The notes beneath the pieces are model-generated. The model worked only from the letters and a program-made list of their open reading frames with translations. It made no database searches and was not told the DNA's origin. From assembly GCA_020722945.1 (NCBI GenBank), contig DYJV01000020.1:1-36715 (forward strand): a stretch of 36,715 nt of DNA. Reading direction: 5' to 3'. Position numbers and translations under genes: made by a program. Below, one piece after another: positions 16,041 to 25,175 of this stretch (the stretch's first letter is position 1; each line of letters begins with the position of its first letter). This DNA is from Candidatus Methylomirabilis sp. (GTDB lineage Bacteria; DYJV01).

Positions 16041-16718
16041 ATGGATAAAGTAAATGTGATTGCTATTGATGGACCTTCAGGTTCAGGTAAAAGCACTATT
16101 TCAAAGATATTATCTGAGAAACTCGGCTACGAATATATTAACACAGGTTCAATGTATCGCCTTATCGGTTTACTTGCCGACACATTAGGTATATTTGATA
16201 ATGAGGAACAAATTTCAAAATTATGTCAAGATATTGCAAAAGATATCAGATTCAAAGATGGGAAAATTTTCTACAAAGGTAACGATTACTCTATAAAAGT
16301 TCACGAAAATAGAGTTAGTATGCTCGCATCTGAAGTTTCAAAAAGAGAGTCTGTAAGGAGAAATCTTGGACGAATTCAACGGGAGATAGGACTCAAAGCA
16401 CCATCTGTTTTGGAGGGTAGAGATATTGGGACAGTAATCTTTCCTGATGCAAAATACAAATTTTTTCTCGACGCAAATAGTGGTATCAGAGCTGCGAGAA
16501 GGGCAGCTCAGCTAAAATTATCTGGAGAAGAGGTAAAGATAACTGATATACTTTCAGAAATTGAGAAAAGAGATAAGAACGATTCCGAAAGGGAACTTGC
16601 TCCTCTCAGAAAAGCTGAAGATGCTCTATACATAGACACTTCAAATCTTTCAGTTAATCAGATTATTGATACAATAATCAACCAAGTCAAAAAAAACCCT
16701 TTTAAAAAGGGTAAATAA
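16041..16718 (+). CDS. cmk: Cytidylate kinase
   Basis: Phosphorylates CMP and dCMP with ATP. The P-loop GPSGSGKST occupies residues 11-19. YINTGSMYRLIG (CMP-binding), LEGRDIGTVIFPDAKYKFFL and the Arg-rich lid RDKNDSERELAPLRKAEDAL (with the Asp/Arg of the family) follow, then the YIDTSNLS end. The 225 residues are normal. It starts 1 base after hisC with GAGAGA as a weak SD. The order cmk, ispH, rpsA is shared with many other bacteria. The last codons (VKKNPFKKGK) carry a short perfect palindrome, ACCCTTTT A AAAAGGGT. Confidence 0.96.
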   Translation: MDKVNVIAIDGPSGSGKSTISKILSEKLGYEYINTGSMYRLIGLLADTLGIFDNEEQISKLCQDIAKDIRFKDGKIFYKGNDYSIKVHENRVSMLASEVSKRESVRRNLGRIQREIGLKAPSVLEGRDIGTVIFPDAKYKFFLDANSGIRAARRAAQLKLSGEEVKITDILSEIEKRDKNDSERELAPLRKAEDALYIDTSNLSVNQIIDTIINQVKKNPFKKGK

Positions 16719-16822
16719 TCTAAAGAGCACAACTTTTATCCAATCTTATTTTTGTAAAGGGATACAAATTAATATTTAAGAAAATAAGAGATACTAAATA
16801 TCACAATAATGGAGATAAAACT

Positions 16823-17686
16823 ATGGAGATAAACATAGTCAAATCAGCAGGTTTTTGTTTTGGAGTTAAAAGAGCTATAGACCTTGCAATGGAAACAGCT
16901 CATAAAAATATCCAAACCAACAAAATATATACAATAGGACCTATCATACACAACGACAATGTTGTAAAAGAGCTTGAAGCTAAGGGAATTAAAGCATTAG
17001 ATGAATCTCAAGTGAGCAATGTAAAAGATAGCTATGTTATTCTCCGCTCGCATGGAGTCGAAAAATATATCCTTGAAATTTTAAACAAAAATAACAACAT
17101 AGTTGTAAATGCTATCTGTCCATTTGTTGCAAAAATACACAATTATGTTGATATGCTTACCAAAGAGGGGTATTTTGTAATTATCATAGGCGATAAGGGA
17201 CACCCTGAAGTAAAGGCAATTTACAGTTTTGCTAACCCTTCAAAAAGTTTGGTTGTTGAAAATGAAAATGACCAAACTTTTATAAACTTCCTAACCCAAT
17301 CTCATAAAAAAATCGGCATTGTAGTTCAGACAACTCAAAATTTTGAAAATTTCAGCAAAATATCTGCAAAGATATTAAAGATGAAGGGTGAAATACGTAT
17401 ATTTAACTCTATTTGCAACGCAACTGATATGCGTCAAAAAGAGACAATTGAGGTAGCAAAAGTATCTGACATAATGATAGTTGTAGGTGGCAAACATAGT
17501 GCAAATACCAAAAGATTATACGAAATCTCAAAATCTATACAACCTGACACATTTCACATACAGAGCAAAGATGAGCTCAATTTCTCATCTTTTAAAAACA
17601 AAAAAAGAGTGGGAATAACAGCAGGTGCATCAACTCCTCAGAAAATAATTAAAGAAGTAGTCAATGAAATTAAAAATTTGCATTAA
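16823..17686 (+). CDS. ispH: 4-hydroxy-3-methylbut-2-enyl diphosphate reductase
   Basis: Last enzyme of the MEP isoprenoid pathway, making IPP and DMAPP with an oxygen-sensitive iron-sulfur cluster. The three cluster Cys residues are visible: Cys12 (AGFCFGVKRAID), Cys99 (NAICPFVAK) and Cys198 (NSICNATDMRQ). The catalytic Glu is in GDKGHPEVKA (about 129), and the substrate-binding His residues lie in IHNDNVV and RSHGVE. The 287 residues are normal. GGAG precedes the ATG at about 10 bases. It is followed by rpsA after 54 bases, an order kept in several phyla, where the two are sometimes fused. The window organism therefore uses the MEP and not the mevalonate route. Confidence 0.97.
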   Translation: MEINIVKSAGFCFGVKRAIDLAMETAHKNIQTNKIYTIGPIIHNDNVVKELEAKGIKALDESQVSNVKDSYVILRSHGVEKYILEILNKNNNIVVNAICPFVAKIHNYVDMLTKEGYFVIIIGDKGHPEVKAIYSFANPSKSLVVENENDQTFINFLTQSHKKIGIVVQTTQNFENFSKISAKILKMKGEIRIFNSICNATDMRQKETIEVAKVSDIMIVVGGKHSANTKRLYEISKSIQPDTFHIQSKDELNFSSFKNKKRVGITAGASTPQKIIKEVVNEIKNLH

Positions 17687-17740
17687 TTTTTTATATGTGT
17701 TAAAAAATAGTTTCAAAAAAAATAGGAGGATAAAAATATA

Positions 17741-19426
17741 ATGGAAGCAGTAAATGTTAACAACGAAGAAACTTTTCAAGAACTATTCGAGAAAAGTCTT
17801 GAGGATCTTCAAATAGAGTCTAACAGCATCATAAAGGGGCGCGTAGTTGAGATTCAAGACAAAGGTGTGATGGTAAATATAGGATTCAAATCAGAAGGGT
17901 TTATCTCTGTTGAAGAGTTTAAAGATTCAAAAGGGGAAATTACTGTCAAGCCTAATGATGAGATAGAACTTTATGTTTTAAGCAAAGAGGATGGTTTTGG
18001 AAGGATACGATTATCAAGGAAAAAAGCTTTACAGCTTATGTCTTGGGGGGTAATAAAAGAGTGTTTTAATGAAGGCAAACCTATTAACGGTTTTGTTACA
18101 AAGAAAGTTAATGGCGGATTTGAAGTAGACTTGAATGGTGCAAGAGCATTTTTACCATTTTCTCTTGCAAATACAGCACCAATTAAAAATCCAGATCTTT
18201 TCATAAATAGATACTACGACTTTAAAATAATCAGCCTCGAGGAGAAGAATTTTAATATTATTCTTGACCGAAAATCTTTACTTATTGAGAATATCGAGAA
18301 AAAAAGAGCAGAGCTATACGAAAAAATTGCAGTAAACACAATTATCGAAGGTGAGATCGAATTTGTTAAAGATGAAGGGGCAGTTGTTACTCTTGGAGCT
18401 GACATAAGGGGATTTTTACCAGCATCTAATATAGGATGGGGTAGAATTAAATCAGCAGGTAGCTATTTAAGAAAGGGTGATACCTTAAAATTAAAAATTA
18501 CAGAGATAGAGAGAGAGAAGAACAAAATCATACTAAGCATCAAACACATGACCCCTGACCCTTGGGAAAATATTGCAAACAAATACCAAAAAGGCTCCAA
18601 AATAAAAGGGAAAGTTACATCTATACAAGACTTTGGAGTATTTGTAGAGCTAGAACCCGGAGTTGAAGGGTTGATACATGTATCAGAGCTATCTTGGAGT
18701 AGAAAGAAGATCAATCCCAATACAATATTTGAACAAGGTGAGATTGCAGAGGTAATGATAAAAGATATAGATGTCCAAAACAGAAGAATTTCCCTCAGTC
18801 TCAAAGCTATCATGCCCACACAATGGGAAATTCTCCAAACCAAATACAAAGAGGGTGACAAAGTAAAAGGAACACTCAAAACCATTACACCTTTCGGTCT
18901 TTTCATTGATATTGGAGAGGATGAGAATCTATTTATACACAAAAATGATATCCTTTGGTCTAAAAAGAGTATAGACCTTAAATCAAATTATAAAATAGGT
19001 CAGGAGATTGAAGCTGTAATATTAGAGATAGGGAAGGACAACAAAAAATTCAGTGGAAGCATCAAACACTTATCAGCTGATCCTTATAAGGCATTCTACA
19101 ATTCCCACAAAGTTGGTGATGTTGTTGACTGTGAAGTATCAGGGATTGAAAATTTTGGGCTATTTGTTAGGTTATCTGACGAAATTGAAGGGCTTGTCCA
19201 TATTTCACAGTTATCTCCTGAAAGAGTAAAAGACCCTGCCTCAATTTTCAAAATAGGAGATAAAGTAAAAGCATTAATAAAGAGTATAGACTTCGAAAAC
19301 AGAAAGATATCTTTAAGCATAAGAGAGTTTATCGAGGGTGAAGAGAAGAAAGAGCTTAAAAATTACCAGAGTAACAACTCTTCAGCAGTAAAATTAGGGG
19401 AGATCCTAAATCAAGATAATAAATGA
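17741..19426 (+). CDS. rpsA: 30S ribosomal protein S1
   Basis: Binds mRNA on the 30S subunit and helps start translation. The 561-residue protein contains six S1 OB-fold repeats. The first two (about 35-190) are divergent ribosome-binding copies, and the later ones show the repeated GKVTSIQDFGVFVELEPGVE, GLIHVSELSW and ISLSLKA wording, the last being GLVHISQLSPERVKDP. The N-terminus MEAVNVNNEETFQELFEKSL is the usual acidic helix. AGGAGG lies about 8 bases before the ATG. Its stop overlaps the start of the next gene as ATGA, so the exchanger is translationally coupled to an abundant ribosomal protein. Confidence 0.96.
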   Translation: MEAVNVNNEETFQELFEKSLEDLQIESNSIIKGRVVEIQDKGVMVNIGFKSEGFISVEEFKDSKGEITVKPNDEIELYVLSKEDGFGRIRLSRKKALQLMSWGVIKECFNEGKPINGFVTKKVNGGFEVDLNGARAFLPFSLANTAPIKNPDLFINRYYDFKIISLEEKNFNIILDRKSLLIENIEKKRAELYEKIAVNTIIEGEIEFVKDEGAVVTLGADIRGFLPASNIGWGRIKSAGSYLRKGDTLKLKITEIEREKNKIILSIKHMTPDPWENIANKYQKGSKIKGKVTSIQDFGVFVELEPGVEGLIHVSELSWSRKKINPNTIFEQGEIAEVMIKDIDVQNRRISLSLKAIMPTQWEILQTKYKEGDKVKGTLKTITPFGLFIDIGEDENLFIHKNDILWSKKSIDLKSNYKIGQEIEAVILEIGKDNKKFSGSIKHLSADPYKAFYNSHKVGDVVDCEVSGIENFGLFVRLSDEIEGLVHISQLSPERVKDPASIFKIGDKVKALIKSIDFENRKISLSIREFIEGEEKKELKNYQSNNSSAVKLGEILNQDNK

Positions 19427-20427
19427 TCTGGATAAATTTTCTAATATCTATATTAATAATTTTTTATTCAGGGAGGAAACTCTCAACTTACGGAGATATT
19501 ATCTCTGACAAAACAGGCTTAGGTGGAGGATTTGTAGGGGTAATACTAATTGGCTTTATCACCTCCCTCCCTGAGCTTATTACAACCATCTCATCTGTCT
19601 CTTTAGTAAAAGACATTAACCTTGCATGGGGAAACATCTTAGGTAGCAATTTACTCAATATTACTGTTCTCGCTTTCTGTGATTTTCTGATAAAGAGGGG
19701 TAGTGTATTTAGAGTATTTGATAACGGAAATATATTGACAGGACTTTTCTCTATAATTATAACTGCTATTGCTTGCATCGGGATGATTACTGACAAAGAT
19801 ATTATATTTGCAGGCAATATAAGTATTTACACATTTATTGTATTTTTTATCTATATTTTTGGTTCTTATATACTTTACAGAAATGCTCTACACCAAAAGG
19901 ACAACTCTCCAACTATACAAATAGAAAATTCAAGCAATCATATATCTACCCCCAAGTTGGCAATTCTTTTCCTTATAAATGCCGCTCTTATAGTGGCAGC
20001 AGGAGTAAGCATAACCTACACATGTGATCAAATCAGCAAAATAACAGGTTTAGGCTCAACTTTTGTAGGGTCACTATTTCTTGCTACAGCTACTTCTTTA
20101 CCTGAGATAGTAGTTTCGGTTGTTTCTATAAAAATGGGTGCACTCAATTTGGCAATAGGGAATATCATTGGGAGCAATTTTTTTAATATTACAATATTGG
20201 GACTATCAGATTTCTTTTACAGAGGAGGCTCATTGTTTACATCCTCTGACAAAATAAATCTTCTCACATCAACTATTTTTATAATCAACACCAATATTCT
20301 ACTTATAGGGATGCTACTCAAATCAAAGAGAAGATTCTTTAGATTAGGTATTGATTCTATCTTTGCAATATCCCTTTACTTTATAACATTTTACTATATA
20401 TACAAAGGGATCGGCAATGCTTTATAA
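19423..20427 (+). CDS. CaCA-family cation/calcium exchanger (YrbG-like)
   Basis: A 334-residue inner-membrane protein with about ten hydrophobic segments in two inverted halves. Each half carries the alpha-repeat signature: GFITSLPELITTISS with GNILGSNLLNI in the first, and LATATSLPEIVVSVVS with GNIIGSNFFNI in the second. This is diagnostic of the Ca2+:cation antiporter family, type YrbG; the transported ion could be Ca2+ against Na+ or H+. The short loop between the halves (about residues 150-180) is hydrophilic. Its ATG overlaps the rpsA stop (ATGA) and its last 11 bases overlap sppA, so it is embedded in the operon. Confidence 0.92.
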   Translation: MIWINFLISILIIFYSGRKLSTYGDIISDKTGLGGGFVGVILIGFITSLPELITTISSVSLVKDINLAWGNILGSNLLNITVLAFCDFLIKRGSVFRVFDNGNILTGLFSIIITAIACIGMITDKDIIFAGNISIYTFIVFFIYIFGSYILYRNALHQKDNSPTIQIENSSNHISTPKLAILFLINAALIVAAGVSITYTCDQISKITGLGSTFVGSLFLATATSLPEIVVSVVSIKMGALNLAIGNIIGSNFFNITILGLSDFFYRGGSLFTSSDKINLLTSTIFIINTNILLIGMLLKSKRRFFRLGIDSIFAISLYFITFYYIYKGIGNAL

Positions 20428-21319
20428 TTTTTTCAATCACCCTATTGTTAAGATATTTTTTACTGTTCTATTTAGCTTTGGAATTTTTTTTATATCTCTT
20501 ATACTTTTTTTATCTGCATTAATAAGAATTATAAATGACGATACCCCCCTAATTACTGAGCCCAACAGTATCGGGGTTATTGAGGTTACAGGAATTATTA
20601 ATGACAGCAAGGATGCACTCGAAACTCTCTCCAAATATTCAGAAGATGAAAACATAAAAGCAATAATTTTCAAGATAAACTCACCCGGTGGTGGGGTTGT
20701 GCCATCACAAGAGATATACTCCGAAATATTAAAAGTAAAGGAGAAGAAGAGGGTATATGCATATTTTCAGAGTCTGGCTGCATCAGGTGGATACTATATA
20801 GGTTGTGCATGTAACAAGATAATTGCCAATCCCGGCACAGTGACAGGAAGTATTGGTGTAATAATAGAATTTACAAACTTTGAAAAACTATTTAACAAAA
20901 TAGGTATAGATGCTGTTTTTATCAAAAGTGGGAAATTCAAAGACACAGGGAATCCATTTAGACCCATGACAGAGGATGAGAAGTTGTGGATCTCAGAAGT
21001 AGTCCAAAACATTTACAATCAATTTTTAAATGCTGTATCTGTAAATCGTAATATCCCTATAGATTCACTAAAAGAGATTGCTGACGGGAGAATTTTTACA
21101 GGGGAGCAAGCACTCAAATACAATCTTATTGATAAAATAGGAAATTTTAATGATTTAATCAGTATCATAAAAGCTGAACTAAATTTACCAGACAAACCTA
21201 AAATAATTTACATTGAAAAGAAGAGAGATCTTATAGGCAAGCTATTTGAAAACAGTGAAAAAGTTTTTTTAAAATTTTTAGAAAACAAATTATTATCTAT
21301 AAATTACAATTTAAATTAG
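20417..21319 (+). CDS. sppA: Signal peptide peptidase SppA, short form
   Basis: A membrane-anchored serine protease that degrades leftover signal peptides. One N-terminal membrane segment (about residues 10-38) is followed by the protease domain: IGVIEVTGIIND, KINSPGGGVVPSQEIY (oxyanion region), nucleophile Ser123 in QSLAASGGYYIGC, TVTGSIGVI, and the general-base Lys175 in KSGKFKDTGNP. GRIFTGEQALKYNLIDKIG closes the core. The 300 residues fit the short (Bacillus-type) SppA and not the doubled E. coli form. The start overlaps the exchanger gene by 11 bases. The next gene follows after an AGGAGG at the sppA stop. Confidence 0.95.
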   Translation: MLYNFFNHPIVKIFFTVLFSFGIFFISLILFLSALIRIINDDTPLITEPNSIGVIEVTGIINDSKDALETLSKYSEDENIKAIIFKINSPGGGVVPSQEIYSEILKVKEKKRVYAYFQSLAASGGYYIGCACNKIIANPGTVTGSIGVIIEFTNFEKLFNKIGIDAVFIKSGKFKDTGNPFRPMTEDEKLWISEVVQNIYNQFLNAVSVNRNIPIDSLKEIADGRIFTGEQALKYNLIDKIGNFNDLISIIKAELNLPDKPKIIYIEKKRDLIGKLFENSEKVFLKFLENKLLSINYNLN

Positions 21320-21329
21320 GAGGATGAAT

Positions 21330-23294
21330 ATGAGTTGCTCAAAAAAACCAGTTTGGGTTCCGTCAGAGGAGAGGATAAAAAATGCTAACATAACCAAATA
21401 TACCAGTTATGTAAATAGCAGATATGGGAAAAATTTTAATAGCTACGACCAACTTTACAATTGGTCAGTTACTGATCTTGACAATTTTTGGGAATCAATA
21501 GCAGATTTCACAGGAATTAAATTTCAAAAAAAATATACAAAAGTGCTCGGCTCTTCAAAAATGCCACAAGCAGAGTGGTTTGTGGGTTCAGAGTTGAATT
21601 TTGCTGAAAATCTTCTCAAACATTCAGACAAAGATAAAACTGCAATAGTTTTTAAAGGTGAGAATCAGCCTATTGTTAAATACTCCTATAAAGAGCTTTA
21701 TCAAATTGTCGCAAAACTTTCAAAAGCATTAAAAGATGCTGGAGTAAAAAAGGGAGACAGAGTTGCAGGCTTTATGCCAAATATGTCAGAAACAGTAATG
21801 GCAATGTTGGCAACTTCCAGTATAGGTGCAATATGGTCATCCTGTTCCCCTGACTTTGGATTTAAAGGTGTAATGGACAGATTTGGTCAAATCGAACCTA
21901 CTGTTCTCTTTACTGCAAACGGTTATTTTTACGGCGGGAAGAAATTTGATTCACTTGAAAAGATTCAAACAGTGGTTAACGAAATAAAATCTATTAAAAA
22001 AGTTGTTGTTGTTCCTTACACCGAAAAAGACCCTGACATATCTAAAGTCAAAAATGGGGTTGTTTTTAAAGATTTTATAAACAATAATGCCACAAAAATA
22101 GACTTTGAACCTGTTCCATTTAATCACCCACTTTATATCCTTTACTCTTCAGGAACAACTGGGACACCAAAGTGTATCTGCCACGGAGTTGGAGGCACAC
22201 TTATACAACATGCAAAAGAGCATATTATACATGCTGATCTCAAAGAGGATGACGTCCTTTTCTACTACACAACATGCGGCTGGATGATGTGGAATTGGCT
22301 TGTAAGTGGATTATTTGCAGGTGCAACAATCGTTCTTTACGATGGGAATCCTGCTTTTCCAGATATATCAGCTCTATGGAAACTTGCAGAGGAGGTTGGA
22401 ATCACCATCTTCGGAACAAGTGCCAAATTTATATCCATCATGGAGCAAGAGAATTTTAAAGCTGAGGGAGTTTGTAATTTATCCAAAATAAAAACCATCT
22501 GCTCAACAGGCTCACCACTGACAGTTGAAAACTTCGAATATGTTTATACAAAAGTAAAGAGTGATGTCCTTCTTGCTTCAATATCAGGCGGGACAGATAT
22601 AGTCTCATGCTTTGTTCTTGGATGCCCTACTCTACCTGTTTATCTCGGTGAGATTCAGTGTAGAGGTCTTGGTATGGCTGTTGAAGCGTGGGACGACAAT
22701 GCAAAACCTGTAATTTCTCAAAAAGCTGAGCTTGTATGCGTAAAACCTGCACCTTCAATGCCTGTTTTCTTCTGGAATGACCCCAAATTTGAAAAATACA
22801 TCTCATCTTACTTCGACTATTACAAAGATAAAAATGTATGGAGACATGGAGATTTTATAGAAATTACAAAGCATGGGGGGGTAATAATTTACGGTAGATC
22901 AGATGCAACTCTCAACCCCGGCGGTGTAAGAATAGGGACAGCAGAGATTTACAGAGTAGTCGAAACATTTGACGAAATAAAGGATAGTCTTGTTGTGGGA
23001 CAAAATTTTCAGGATGATGTAAGAGTTATCCTCTTCCTAATAATGAAAGATGGTCATCAACTGACAGACCAATTAATATCATCACTCAAAACCAAAATAA
23101 GAACAGAGACTACTCCAAGACATGTCCCTGCTAAAATAATTACAATAAGTGATATCCCTTACACTCTAAATGGGAAAAAAGTTGAAGTAGCTGTTAACAA
23201 AATTATCAATGGTGGTGAAGTTACCAATAGGGATGCTCTTGCAAACCCTGCTTCACTCGATCTTTACAAAAATATACCAGCTCTTCAAAACTAA
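21330..23294 (+). CDS. Acetoacetyl-CoA synthetase (acetoacetate-CoA ligase)
   Basis: Activates acetoacetate with ATP and CoA; it is used to recover ketone-type intermediates or to feed acetyl-CoA pools. The 654-residue ANL-superfamily enzyme opens with KPVWVPSEERIKNANITKY, the family-specific N-terminus. The AMP-binding motif is ILYSSGTTGTPKCICHGVGG, followed by YYTTCGWMMWNWLVSGLFAG, SGGTDIVSCFVLG, WRHGDFIEI and GRSDATLNPGGVRIG. The C-terminal lysine for adenylation lies in YTLNGKKVEVAVNK. AGGAGG at 21318-21323 abuts the first ATG (21324) but is 6 bases from the ATG at 21330, which I chose. A related short-chain acyl-CoA synthetase is the alternative, but the N-terminus favours acetoacetate. 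Confidence 0.92.
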   Translation: MSCSKKPVWVPSEERIKNANITKYTSYVNSRYGKNFNSYDQLYNWSVTDLDNFWESIADFTGIKFQKKYTKVLGSSKMPQAEWFVGSELNFAENLLKHSDKDKTAIVFKGENQPIVKYSYKELYQIVAKLSKALKDAGVKKGDRVAGFMPNMSETVMAMLATSSIGAIWSSCSPDFGFKGVMDRFGQIEPTVLFTANGYFYGGKKFDSLEKIQTVVNEIKSIKKVVVVPYTEKDPDISKVKNGVVFKDFINNNATKIDFEPVPFNHPLYILYSSGTTGTPKCICHGVGGTLIQHAKEHIIHADLKEDDVLFYYTTCGWMMWNWLVSGLFAGATIVLYDGNPAFPDISALWKLAEEVGITIFGTSAKFISIMEQENFKAEGVCNLSKIKTICSTGSPLTVENFEYVYTKVKSDVLLASISGGTDIVSCFVLGCPTLPVYLGEIQCRGLGMAVEAWDDNAKPVISQKAELVCVKPAPSMPVFFWNDPKFEKYISSYFDYYKDKNVWRHGDFIEITKHGGVIIYGRSDATLNPGGVRIGTAEIYRVVETFDEIKDSLVVGQNFQDDVRVILFLIMKDGHQLTDQLISSLKTKIRTETTPRHVPAKIITISDIPYTLNGKKVEVAVNKIINGGEVTNRDALANPASLDLYKNIPALQN

Positions 23295-23308
23295 CAGAGG
23301 TTGAAAAG

Positions 23309-23557
23309 ATGCTATTAAAAATTTATGTTACTCACAAAAAAGGTGTCCTTGACCCACAAGGTAAAACAGTGCTCGATACATTACACTCACTTGGATATAA
23401 AGAGTTTGAGGAGTTAAGGCTTGGTAAATATTTTGAGATAAAGATATCAGACGATCTGACCGACAAAGAGCTGCTCAACAAAAAGATAAAAGAGATTGCA
23501 GACAAGGTTCTATCCAACCCTATTATGGAGACATACAGATACGAAATAGTAGATTAA
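23309..23557 (+). CDS. purS: Phosphoribosylformylglycinamidine synthase subunit PurS
   Basis: A small structural subunit that bridges PurL and PurQ in the three-part FGAM synthase of purine synthesis. The 82-residue protein shows KIYVTHKKGVLDPQGKTVLD, HSLGYKEFEELRLGKYFEI and a C-terminal NPIMETYRYEIVD, all typical. GAGG lies about 10 bases before the ATG. A strong hairpin with a T-run follows the stop and separates it from purQ; purL is not in the window. Confidence 0.95.
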   Translation: MLLKIYVTHKKGVLDPQGKTVLDTLHSLGYKEFEELRLGKYFEIKISDDLTDKELLNKKIKEIADKVLSNPIMETYRYEIVD

Positions 23558-23565
23558 ATTTACAA

Positions 23566-23613
23566 ATATATCCCCCTTTGCAAATATTTTTTGTAAAGGG
23601 GATATATCTTTTT
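23566..23613 (+). terminator. Intrinsic terminator between purS and purQ
   Basis: Arms ATATATCCCC (23566-23575) and GGGGATATAT (23598-23607) pair perfectly. After one bulged C they continue as TTTGCAAA against TTTGTAAA with one G-U pair, for about 18 pairs around a short loop. CTTTTTAT follows. This is the strongest terminator-like hairpin in the window, and it lies inside what looks like a purine gene pair. Confidence 0.85.
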
Positions 23614-23618
23614 ATAAA
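23591..23618 (+). promoter_or_regulatory. Candidate purQ promoter overlapping the terminator
   Basis: TTGTAA (23591-23596) and TATAAA (23613-23618) are 16 bases apart. The -35 lies within the 3' arm of the hairpin, and a start near 23625 would leave a short leader with AAGGAG at 23632-23637 before the purQ ATG at 23644. Confidence 0.35.
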
Positions 23619-23643
23619 TGAAGCATAGACAAAGGAGTAGCCA

Positions 23644-24333
23644 ATGAAATTTGGAGTAGTTACATTTCCAGGTTCAAATTGCGATGATGATTGTATAAAT
23701 GTGACAAACAATATCTTCAATATACCAACAGATAGATTATGGCACAAAGACAGCAGAGATTTATCCACTTACGATTGCATAATCTTACCGGGTGGATTCT
23801 CTTACGGCGACTACCTCAGACCCGGTGGCATAGCAAAATTTTCACCAATAATCCAGAAAGTAAAGGAGTATGCAGATAAAGGTGGGTTGGTTTTTGGTAT
23901 ATGTAATGGCTTTCAGATACTTGTAGAGACAGGTTTGCTTGACGGTGTCTTATTGAGAAATAGCTCACTCAAATTTATATGCAAAAATGTTTACCTAAAA
24001 CTTGAAAATAGCAATACACCATTTACAAACTCCTGCAAAAGTGTAATGAAAATCCCTATTGCACACAAAGATGGCTCCTTTTACTGTGAGAGTGACACAC
24101 TAAAAAAACTCGAGGACAACAATCAAGTAATATTTCGATACTGCAACCAGAAGGGGATTGTTGATAGTGAATCAAATCCAAACGGCTCTATTAACTCAAT
24201 AGCTGGTATCTGTAATAAAAATAAAAATGTTTTTGGTATGATGCCACACCCTGAAAGATGTTCAGAAGATATACTTGGCAACAGTGATGGCAAGCTTATA
24301 TTCACTTCAATTATCAACTTTTTATCTAAATAA
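23644..24333 (+). CDS. purQ: Phosphoribosylformylglycinamidine synthase subunit PurQ (glutaminase)
   Basis: Supplies ammonia from glutamine to PurL in FGAM synthesis. The class I glutamine amidotransferase triad is visible: nucleophile Cys in [10 protein letters not shown], and His/Glu in [11 protein letters not shown]. The N-terminus [17 protein letters not shown] and [20 protein letters not shown] are PurQ-specific. The 229 residues are normal. AAGGAG is 6 bases before the ATG. A terminator-like hairpin lies upstream, so it may be transcribed from its own promoter. The next gene is an unrelated ABC ATPase 16 bases on. Confidence 0.96.
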   Translation: MKFGVVTFPGSNCDDDCINVTNNIFNIPTDRLWHKDSRDLSTYDCIILPGGFSYGDYLRPGGIAKFSPIIQKVKEYADKGGLVFGICNGFQILVETGLLDGVLLRNSSLKFICKNVYLKLENSNTPFTNSCKSVMKIPIAHKDGSFYCESDTLKKLEDNNQVIFRYCNQKGIVDSESNPNGSINSIAGICNKNKNVFGMMPHPERCSEDILGNSDGKLIFTSIINFLSK

Positions 24334-24349
24334 ATAACACTCACATTTA

Positions 24350-25126
24350 ATGATTGAAGCTATTAACATTGAAAAGAGTTACTTCCAGACAAAAATCTTT
24401 TCAAAAAAGAGAGTTGTAACTGCTTTAAAAAATTTTAACTTGAAAATAGAGAGAAACGATATTATAGGTCTCGTGGGTGAAAGTGGAAGTGGCAAGTCAA
24501 CTGCAGCAAGAATTATTATAGGTCTTGAGAAGCCTGACAAGGGAGAAATACTTTTTTTAGGTCAAAATATATCCAATTACTCGAGCCAACAATTAAAAGA
24601 GTTTAGAAGGAAAACTCAATTTATATTCCAAAATCCTTATAGCTCTCTTAATCCAAGACTTAAAGTAGGCTATTCAGTTGAAGAACCCCTTATTATTCAC
24701 AAAATATTTAAGAAAAAATTTGAACGGAGAGAGCAGGTTTTTGAAATGCTTGAAAATTGCGGATTAGAAAGGGAGTATTACGATAGATACCCTCACCAGC
24801 TAAGTGGAGGACAATCTCAACGAGCAGCAATAGCAAGAGCTCTCATATTAAAACCAGAGTTTATAATAGCTGACGAACCAACTTCATCTCTCGATATCTC
24901 TGTTCAGGCACAAATTCTTAATCTCCTCAAACAATTTCATCATAAATTCAATATTACAATGTTATTTATATCCCATGACTTAAGTGTAATAAGATTTATA
25001 GCAACAAAAGTTGCAGTTCTAAAAGATGGAGAGGTAGTAGAATTTGCAACAAATGAAGATTTTTTTAGAAATCCAAAGACCCAATATTCAAAAGCTTTAC
25101 TATCCTCAATAGCAGGAAAAAATTAA
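24350..25126 (+). CDS. Oligopeptide/dipeptide-type ABC transporter ATP-binding protein
   Basis: A 258-residue ABC ATPase with Walker A GESGSGKST, Q-loop FIFQNPYSSLNPRLK, signature LSGGQSQRAAIARAL, Walker B FIIADEPTSSLD and the H-loop His in LFISHDLSVIRF. The QNPYSSLNPR wording and the ending NPKTQYSKALLSSI place it with the OppF/DppF (peptide/nickel) subfamily. It lacks most of the usual C-terminal extension, which is 60 or more residues in that group. No permease, binding protein or partner ATPase is adjacent, so the transporter it serves is unknown. SD is weak: only an A/C-rich leader precedes the ATG. Confidence 0.9.
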   Translation: MIEAINIEKSYFQTKIFSKKRVVTALKNFNLKIERNDIIGLVGESGSGKSTAARIIIGLEKPDKGEILFLGQNISNYSSQQLKEFRRKTQFIFQNPYSSLNPRLKVGYSVEEPLIIHKIFKKKFERREQVFEMLENCGLEREYYDRYPHQLSGGQSQRAAIARALILKPEFIIADEPTSSLDISVQAQILNLLKQFHHKFNITMLFISHDLSVIRFIATKVAVLKDGEVVEFATNEDFFRNPKTQYSKALLSSIAGKN

Positions 25127-25175
25127 AAAGTTTTTCAAATCATCAGAGTAGTAGTATAAAATTAGAGGAGTAAAT

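Noticed and set aside
16694-16715. Palindrome ACCCTTTT A AAAAGGGT at the 3' end of cmk as a terminator
   Set aside because: On the plus strand no T-run follows. On the minus strand there is a T-run but no gene to terminate. It also encodes the natural Lys-rich end of Cmk.
21324-21329. ATG at 21324 as the start of acetoacetyl-CoA synthetase
   Set aside because: It directly abuts the AGGAGG, leaving no spacing; the ATG at 21330 has 6 bases.
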